A DNA stretch of 64,000 bases from Rhodobacteraceae bacterium UBA6213. GTDB lineage: Bacteria; Pseudomonadota; Alphaproteobacteria; Rhodobacterales; Rhodobacteraceae. Below are positions 61,601-64,000 of the stretch, one piece after another. How positions within the stretch are numbered: the first letter of the stretch is position 1; each line of letters starts with the position of its first letter. A program made the translations under genes and the position numbers. The stretch is from NCBI GenBank assembly GCA_002421605.1, contig DISJ01000001.1:1-64000 (forward strand). The letters run 5' to 3'. A model generated the notes under the pieces. That model was not told the origin of the DNA. It saw only the letters and a list, made by a program, of their open reading frames with translations, and searched no databases.

Positions 61601-64000
61601 TGCCAACCTTGGCGTAATCGCCGATCAGCGCCTCGGTCGTGGTGCCAAGCACATAGATGCCCGCCCCTGCGCCCACGCCCGCCGTGCCACCGGCCGCACC
61701 GGCAACGCTGAACAGATCGCCATCTTCTGTCGCGACAGCGGTAATCGAGATCGGACCGCTTGCGTTGATTTCAGCGCGGTTCGCGGTGGATGTACCATCC
61801 CCCAGCGCCGCGCGGGTGGTGTTATTGACCACCACGACCGTTGCCGCAGCGCCAATTCCCGCCGTGCCGCCTACGCCAACCCCTGCGGCCAGCGCGAATA
61901 CGTCAAAATCGTTGGTAGCCCCAAGCGACACCGCACCATTGCCCGAAATCGTAACGCGCGCGCCACGATCCATCAGCGCCTGAACCGTGTTTTCCGCAGT
62001 GATGACGCCTGCCACACCCGAAACCCCAGCCGACGATGCAGCCGAGGCCGAAGCGGCGTAAGAGCGGATGTCCTGCTTTGCCGAAGCGGTATTCGAGAAT
62101 GACCCCGCCGCGGTAATGCGGGCGTTTTCGCCCAGTTTGCTGGTGGTTTCCCCATCGCTCACGATCACCGTGGCCGAAACCCCGACCGCCGCGCTCGAGG
62201 TGCTGGCCGAAAGTGCGCCCGATAGCGCCTTGGCAACGAAATCTGCGCCCGACGACAGCGTAACATTGCCACTGCCGACGTTGACTGTAGAGGCAGAACC
62301 CACCGCCGCCGTCAGCGTGTCCGAGAATACCATGACCCCGAACGAACCCTGAACAGCTACGCCGGAACCGCCCGCGCCGCCGATGGCTTCTACGTAGTAG
62401 TTTGAATTACCGAGAAGTTTTTGGGTCGCAAGATCTTCAAGCAAATCTGCGAACGCATCCAGATCATCTAGGTTGTCAAAGTCGAAATCGGGGGCTGCGT
62501 CGATTTTGCGGTTGATTGCCGAAATCGACAGCGCCGAGCCGGTAAGATTGCTGTTCGCTCCGACGCTCGCCTCATAATCCTTGTCGGCCACAACCACGGC
62601 AATCGAGCCGCCCACCGCGATGCCGCTGGTGGAAAGCGAGCCCGCAAGGGCCTTTGCCGAAAGGTGGCTTTCGTTATCCACCGCAAGCGTCATGGCGCCG
62701 CCGTTGGTCACGGCGACATCGTCGCCGATCGTCGCCTCGGTCGTGCCGGTGGAAATCGCCACCGCGATCGAGCCCGCAACCGCAACGTTCTTGCCCGATG
62801 CCCCGGCAATACCCAGCGCGGTCAGTTTCGAGCGGTACACGCCATCGGCGTTTTCGCGCGAGGTCGCGGTGAGCGACATGCTGCTCGCGTGCGTGACGGT
62901 CGCATCGTCGGCGATGGTCGCGCTCGTGGTGTTGTTCAGAATGGCAAGCCCGACCCCTACACCAATGCCGACCTTGCTGCTCATATTGGTCGCAGCGCCA
63001 ATGCCCGAGGCGGTCATACCAACGGTATTGGTTGCGCCGATGTTGATCGCGCCGGCGACGTTGACGGTGTAGCCTTCAAGTCTGGCAGAAACCACATCCT
63101 GTGCCGCAGCAATACCCGCCGCAGCCGCGATGGTCACCTTGGCACCATCTTTCTTGCCGTCTTGGTCGCGCTGGCTGTCTTTGGTCTTGTCGAGCGAGTC
63201 AGCGGTGGTCGAAGTACCACCGGTTTTGTCGTTCTTCTTTTCGTCCGTTTCGCTAAAATCGCCGCCGCCCGCCGTTGCAGTAGCATTCGCGTCATAGGTG
63301 CGATTGGCGCTGGCGGTGATGGTCAGCGACCCCGCCGTGATCGAGCGCGCCAGCGTTGCACTGGTCAGCGAGGTGTTGAGCAGCGTGCCACCCGAAGCAC
63401 CATTGCCAAGAATGATCGCCGCCGAAGCACCGACGCCAACCTTGTCAGACTTGTTCTCACCGGTTGATGTTGCCGTGTTGCTACCGGTGTTGGTCGCAAT
63501 CACGCTGACAGCGCCTGCGCCCATCACAAGCGCATTGCCGGTGCCAATCCGGGCCACCGTGGTCTGGTCCAGCAGCGCAAGCGCCACCGACGCATCTACC
63601 GCAATACCGCCCGCCGCCCCGGCCGACGCCTCGGTCAAGGTGATAAGGCCAGAGGTCGCTTCGACCGCAAGGCCGGTGCCAGCGGTCAGCGTGGCGCCAT
63701 CTTGCAACTCTGCCGTGGTGGTCTGGTTCACAAGGTTCATCGCGAATGACGCGCCCACGCCAACCTTGCCGCCCGTCACGCCCTCATCCGAAGGCTGTGC
63801 CTTGGCGGTCGAATCGACCATGTTTTCGGCTTCGATGCTCGATGTGCCCGCACCTGCGGAAACCGATGCCCCACCGGCAATCCGCGCGGTGGTGTTGAGC
63901 GTCAGAATGTTCAGCGCAACCGAGCCTGCGATGCCCACTTTGGAACCGCCCGCGCCCGACGTGGCCGAGGTCAGGAAGGTGTCAGTCGGCGCCGTCGCCG
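49644..64000 (-). CDS. Giant TpsA-type exoprotein/adhesin, 5' end beyond the window
   Basis: Over 4,780 residues are in the window and the frame is open to its right edge: upstream of the GTG at 63938 codons still read ATAPTDTFLTSATSGAGGSK, so the true start and the TPS secretion domain are missing. The first visible half has Ala/Gly-rich units of about 53-57 residues of the form GGTAGVGAGVSVGVIDKTIT, similar to LktA-type filamentous adhesins and presumably a beta-solenoid. A helical insert, two Cys pairs and a non-repetitive C-terminus (ending VVIIDGVSYSVFVRGNGPAV) follow. tpsB lies 48 bases downstream. Long antisense frames come from the composition. Likely role: surface adhesion, biofilm or interbacterial contact. 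Confidence 0.92.
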   Translation of the reverse strand, partial: ATAPTDTFLTSATSGAGGSKVGIAGSVALNILTLNTTARIAGGASVSAGAGTSSIEAENMVDSTAKAQPSDEGVTGGKVGVGASFAMNLVNQTTTAELQDGATLTAGTGLAVEATSGLITLTEASAGAAGGIAVDASVALALLDQTTVARIGTGNALVMGAGAVSVIATNTGSNTATSTGENKSDKVGVGASAAIILGNGASGGTLLNTSLTSATLARSITAGSLTITASANRTYDANATATAGGGDFSETDEKKNDKTGGTSTTADSLDKTKDSQRDQDGKKDGAKVTIAAAAGIAAAQDVVSARLEGYTVNVAGAINIGATNTVGMTASGIGAATNMSSKVGIGVGVGLAILNNTTSATIADDATVTHASSMSLTATSRENADGVYRSKLTALGIAGASGKNVAVAGSIAVAISTGTTEATIGDDVAVTNGGAMTLAVDNESHLSAKALAGSLSTSGIAVGGSIAVVVADKDYEASVGANSNLTGSALSISAINRKIDAAPDFDFDNLDDLDAFADLLEDLATQKLLGNSNYYVEAIGGAGGSGVAVQGSFGVMVFSDTLTAAVGSASTVNVGSGNVTLSSGADFVAKALSGALSASTSSAAVGVSATVIVSDGETTSKLGENARITAAGSFSNTASAKQDIRSYAASASAASSAGVSGVAGVITAENTVQALMDRGARVTISGNGAVSLGATNDFDVFALAAGVGVGGTAGIGAAATVVVVNNTTRAALGDGTSTANRAEINASGPISITAVATEDGDLFSVAGAAGGTAGVGAGAGIYVLGTTTEALIGDYAKVGTTFNSGSLTVQASDLSRLFSVSGAAGAGGTAGVGAGVSVGVIDKTITAEIGAHATVDSGNVVLNATSAEDILAITAGVGIGGSAGLAGAVTVLSVSPKTTARIGTGARVLSNGNVAVTADGKTEIDMVDGAFAAGAAGIGASVGVTVIDAVTLATIDANAQVTALANSAAQSYVTGYAAGFSAYGSDNGFAAADFKADATNELTDANAASARTVGLQMLGQKRTSTPTTANARGVIVNATDKAAVRALSVGGAAGSVGIAVSAGVPVITTDTRATIGTGAQINRLAGTAASTQNVTLAAASDIYTMGFSGAVAGGAVAGGAGVSVMVIDTTTEATIAAANVTADGDVAVTARATQDIVGIGAAGAAAGSVALAGGISVIDLTTATKAQIAGTVTAQGNVDVIADDQTRTAVVAGALAVGYVGVGAAVSVVNLNKEITASIASGATVSALGLRGNHMILPADTFGGTPVASRGVNVAANSRQSGFTLGVAGSAGGVGVAGVLTLYLMDVKNTASIGNNASINTSGGNAAADGAQDVVVSARDETITSVAAGGIAVGLFGGLAGVVDVGVFKNTTAASIGDNVTLNAKDDVLVSGLANKAGEAYVIGAGGGLVGLAAGIAVYNYGDGVAPGGEADKNIGEASDDGSLSFASITSGAQDQAKNGEVNDMLAGSDDARVRDVSQTAQDRRNQVDIVSAASSLAIPAGTSASIGSGTINAGGTVAVNSSDVLKVKLVTGAVAVGGLAGGAGIGVLSVDTGSTAQIDGTGLMAAGAVNVHAVTNHTLAGNHFAGAGGLLAAISADVGITSDNSRTTATIKRKTITTNGIVAVNANATRSINVQAIGVSVAGTLAVGASLGQATIGGTISASISDSAQIGSLGARAASVSVGATATDSATTTAYAVGGGIGAAIQGAGSFATVKPTVIASVNSAQIYATGLASVSASATGSGSTFTKGIAVAGGLAVGASLSETEVSAQVSTTVANNATIDAGTIAIGTTATSGLVESYSEGSAGALIGVNATVSKSQNFTNAQTSVNGSALVSSGITTVSASNTTGQLAKSSGLAVGFVAAGFNISKANSTTTTTATLTNLTTLSAGALNVAANGTDSNNAEVVAGSGGLVAGSAATATTATRSTTRAALDTTGAAAYGANVTGTATIAATHNTNFAGSVDSTQASLVGSSGATLGHVVESTVDANIGDRVQLTASNVTLAARNITTNPFLAGGATNVNSISGGLANIPAGGATVAVTHNTTANVGANAVVRLTQPASDPSLYKQEAYNSISSKQKVTLDSGGAIATADAVIDAFITANATASVGGDGKVMVDYGDIQIAAWGESDVDMRASATTYGLAGAPSGDANITYTGANTVSIGNDALVQATDGDNPTNGDVPRYATVTIGAGTGPQGQAANLVFNATVDIFNKTAIPIPTGPNPTVIVANSGLVSVGTSSSTNMNLDPQGVRAAGDIRISVSRGNITATAVGTGKDIYREALAAAASAVSNAFGGGDVTFDYHGGSTSTNGGTSRVDINGRVETSIQRYKTLKIDDACTTTGCISVTSSGNIIFTTSGPNPVGTEILARVAELAQLILDYDTDPIARAAYQNEINFLHNKLVGLGLGSFDGSGNFVESEYSGPSPRAALEAEAAAFSISISTVKVQLDGVADTSIVDGLTELADGVKGLYEDGTYGLIVSVNSTISTIQSMSTYSAATHGGTVTSLQTTRNQGLAAAAAAKVAETDTIARRNTNIAKAAEIAAAQVLLSAALISNDVTTASTQQSIIASAQTTIANNLNVIASNTATISTQSAIARDRATTLAAGLTLLLSSIPANSTSGLTGQALIDANNANISDNNKRAALLAAGTAADNYVTAGSLTRITLNRDALTNTVSDLGAVLTAINSAVTTLNANTGSTPGTVGGTKSLTQFVGLLGTLTTSYTDKTKAAAVALNSSEAPLAYTIEVADTAARLGNIYVTGDQLRTTASGMLLAPGDAKIEITNKTHHTLKLGNLIVPEYDAGNLRFNGVLVYGPADITSLNAGGLNSGFANLDVVTSRTSSRGLIEIISTYTPEAYAMADRKVAPDIILKSGSVIENTTGAVRIISEAGNIYIQGTINAGSVEILAKDGDFVASYVNGFNHIGGDPASFTVHTSTSEQGPGITANGAISISARYLNINSTIQSGIAEWNLTLGGNPTLTASMAAIGVTQADLDAANLINAATVQNSAGDAITINRTPLGIDPTELATVVNQYKNEVLVNPSADPVRTIAIFGVATQVNIKDYLSEQITFSLQFNRAQAENYVAANPGSDGIFSIVRASAADNIGASYDAKNLQYVVNGASVKGGYIQLFGQIMNTSSSTTVGRLNVLDGFGTINITNASNTPVVLRNLSTGEDPTGTLRGIEGRIEITDVTGLQTTGAYSTSNPLISVRKTIYTRNYVPGNAAGVVQIATQTGHIDNATGNLILGSAVASTGSDRGATYTPVANQRYVWTTGEEYKRTSNYSKVSTQLFGSESLTISSITSLTLSGSPLLLNTYRLGDGTYVTTQNTITGGGLTVVNGAAFQDPNAITSANSSLLGTQLTTANQTNFTLRDAANNPFVFSKTGESSRRCNWWTACIASEKTYYYELRQEYTTIITQSLRADYPIGVNFIGSNTGAINITSTGGDVVLTSNINAVAGSVTINAGTTPGSNASIIQGDLAGEIKARTISLTADNFVGGITNPHALAGPIDAALTVNLTGVVTGTGALSANAKNGNVAIIGRSSLIVDQITAAGDVTAGRGNVTLFSYGSIDGANQSARIQAPRVTLTSLSGSVGNTTTGAMLRVNTGFTVDPAQRTFGDPELDLSLQTNPLFGLSVTAAGDIGIRSDGWASNTDGTMLVAKVQTTGGDVRLASTGQILDNNPVQSIDQRTYDQLLGFWESLGLLANDPARGINGTANEDKQENAVKAFEASTTQTYNQYWRVRGDAAYNPAATITVAEDTAQYRALDAQFRAEAIDAGAPDPDAYVLDHIADFETRQTEEYHNLHAVVGGLTTEYVNGYTYVASDAEKAELTRGSVWTERELAFSIAPGALKTVTATNPVLKDPNVSGRTVTIEAGLGIGETIGGGTTGPLGVSIRSSLDPRDLTLDQKVALASAERDDLQLTLGPVNLPTGASAEQIAAYNAAVALGLDVSGVLTTLMLGAEYNTLTNVQKAAFDAAALGLVAPEHTLLTVLSKRPLNFNAVTALNVTVPNVSSGGNADIGGAFLASRGGATLGTISTFGDTRIKVYGDIINAPVSAVQTGNLILEAAQGSIGSPTTPLTLMPRTGATTTARAQNGVNIAFIGTGLIDTVYSQQDVKLMAPVSLLNAYDDELINVLGAQVTLTAVTGSIGTVARSLNVGVNVGGKIIASAANEINMFGPTGSLFIVGSALAHGTIRLAAAGQSVIDGLVDTAGDINLAAGGRQLFTSLGDVHSVAGLVDIRSASLKMLNGATLRADAGRVQIATDGDALVTGIISGSGDADAVSIAADGRIYAGTLDPRTDITAMAPGAGVVLTAGLGIGDKTQANATALDNAVTDPANPLRIRTNSLAATAANGGIQLGALSNMVLSNLQALNGAIKVVGDGTLDITLAQSGGSQHFIADGDLTFVDLQTTGIPAVPGPEDAGDITLTSVHGSVLGGTFNAHGSAWLSGNGVGFDTATTGLDATITAGTGQVNIVTSLNAGRDSYITGNGVFFQDIIAGRNSTIYSTGDIIGDYEEAGDTLINIAGFGDGNTGKLDVKRMRAKNIELQATDTLDVGIIEVGENLTLRADVIHALDVTQVPSGPNPLNITLTGANGLAATFAELVVDAPAGIVMPLLFVSETLLTTTAEFVNVLNGMVPIQGSSPMAGTFLLKTPLQTVFVDDRSQTPKTNPASNSQMFLNGKPFTLRLDGTTTATNSFVVVYDATVQVTDLLGLPFPGISLVRDTVRNMREAGDPILLPGAFGSTPLEDDDTDLDIADLNGTVVIIDGVSYSVFVRGNGPAVLLRQ
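55800..56930 (-). other. Helical insert domain of the TpsA protein
   Basis: About 380 residues that break the beta-type pattern. Segments such as ILARVAELAQLILDYDTDPI, AAAAAKVAETDTIARRNTNI and TAADNYVTAGSLTRITLNRD are Ala/Leu-rich with heptad-like spacing and few glycines. It begins just after a Cys pair (CTTTGC region near 56972-56990) and ends before the segment EAPLAYTIEV, where beta character returns. It could be a coiled-coil stalk or an interaction domain. Boundaries come from composition by eye. Confidence 0.5.
57500..64000 (-). repeat. Degenerate Ala/Gly-rich tandem repeats within tpsA
   Basis: Within the exoprotein frame, units of roughly 50-70 residues recur: a GVGAxVxVxxxD core, then T-T-x-A-x-I-G, a short A/V segment and a polar end. 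Near 61330-61640, adjacent units measure about 57 and 53 residues. They have diverged at the DNA level, so exact DNA repeats are not visible and recombination between neighbours is probably limited. Edges are approximate; repeats fade into less regular beta-type sequence near 57100-57500. Confidence 0.7.

Noticed and set aside
49560..63467. Many long plus-strand frames (for example 50289-51284, 54666-55640, 59091-60194, 62664-63467)
   Set aside because: They run antisense to one continuous tpsA frame, are Arg/Ala-rich, and lack ribosome sites or domains; they follow from the composition of the repeats.
63936..63938. Start of tpsA at 63938
   Set aside because: The codon is GTG and the frame continues upstream to the window edge; a TPS exoprotein also needs an N-terminal secretion domain not seen here.
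1..64000. CRISPR arrays, tRNA or rRNA genes, insertion sequences
   Set aside because: No regularly spaced repeats, T-loop patterns, ribosomal RNA sequence or transposase motifs were seen by eye; a tool scan was not possible.

Overview
The window looks like chromosomal DNA of a GC-rich alphaproteobacterium, most likely a Rhodobacteraceae (Roseobacter-type) strain. This rests on family-level recognition only: high GC with G/C-ending codons, a ribitol operon with a LacI regulator, glcB-glcG, gatB followed by small conserved genes, and a composite palindromic intergenic repeat. No rRNA, tRNA, CRISPR array, insertion sequence or integrase was seen. Starts were adjusted where the longest frame begins at a rare codon with no ribosome binding site.

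Left edge (1-4150): an AT-richer island with three translationally coupled genes (ATGA overlaps). They encode a GT4-like glycosyltransferase, a two-module glycosyltransferase whose N half looks like a decayed GT4 and whose C half resembles MurG/GT28, and a small unknown protein. Next is a divergent LysR regulator / SAM methyltransferase pair (4472-6420).

6439-15779: a leftward polyol operon, lacI - two permeases - Tat-type binding protein - FAD oxidoreductase - pentulose kinase - ATPase - ribitol 2-dehydrogenase. Twin palindromic LacI-type operators lie just upstream of lacI. Ribitol would be imported, oxidised to D-ribulose and phosphorylated; the FAD enzyme has no obvious role. An AspT/YidE-type transporter is divergent from it, followed by two small genes and a 0.75-kb stretch without a convincing gene.

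19112-25416: a tightly overlapped dipeptide/oligopeptide ABC transporter with a membrane dipeptidase. 25423-47859: mostly housekeeping or conserved genes: histone-deacetylase-like amidohydrolase, DUF167, nitroreductase, CysZ-like, glcG-glcB, pepN, a WS/DGAT-like acyltransferase, gatB, J-domain protein, eno, EEP-family phosphatase, SelO, ndk, an ABC-F ATPase, an iron-binding protein with an operator-like dyad over its promoter, and a nucleoside hydrolase.

47925-64000: a two-partner secretion locus. A TpsB transporter lies 48 bp downstream of a giant TpsA exoprotein. The tpsA reading frame runs off the right edge with no stop, so more than 4,780 residues are visible and the N-terminal secretion domain is outside the window. 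The visible part has Ala/Gly-rich beta-solenoid-type repeats, a helical insert of roughly 380 residues, two short Cys loops, and a non-repetitive C-terminus. This locus and the glycosyltransferase island are the least ordinary parts of the window.
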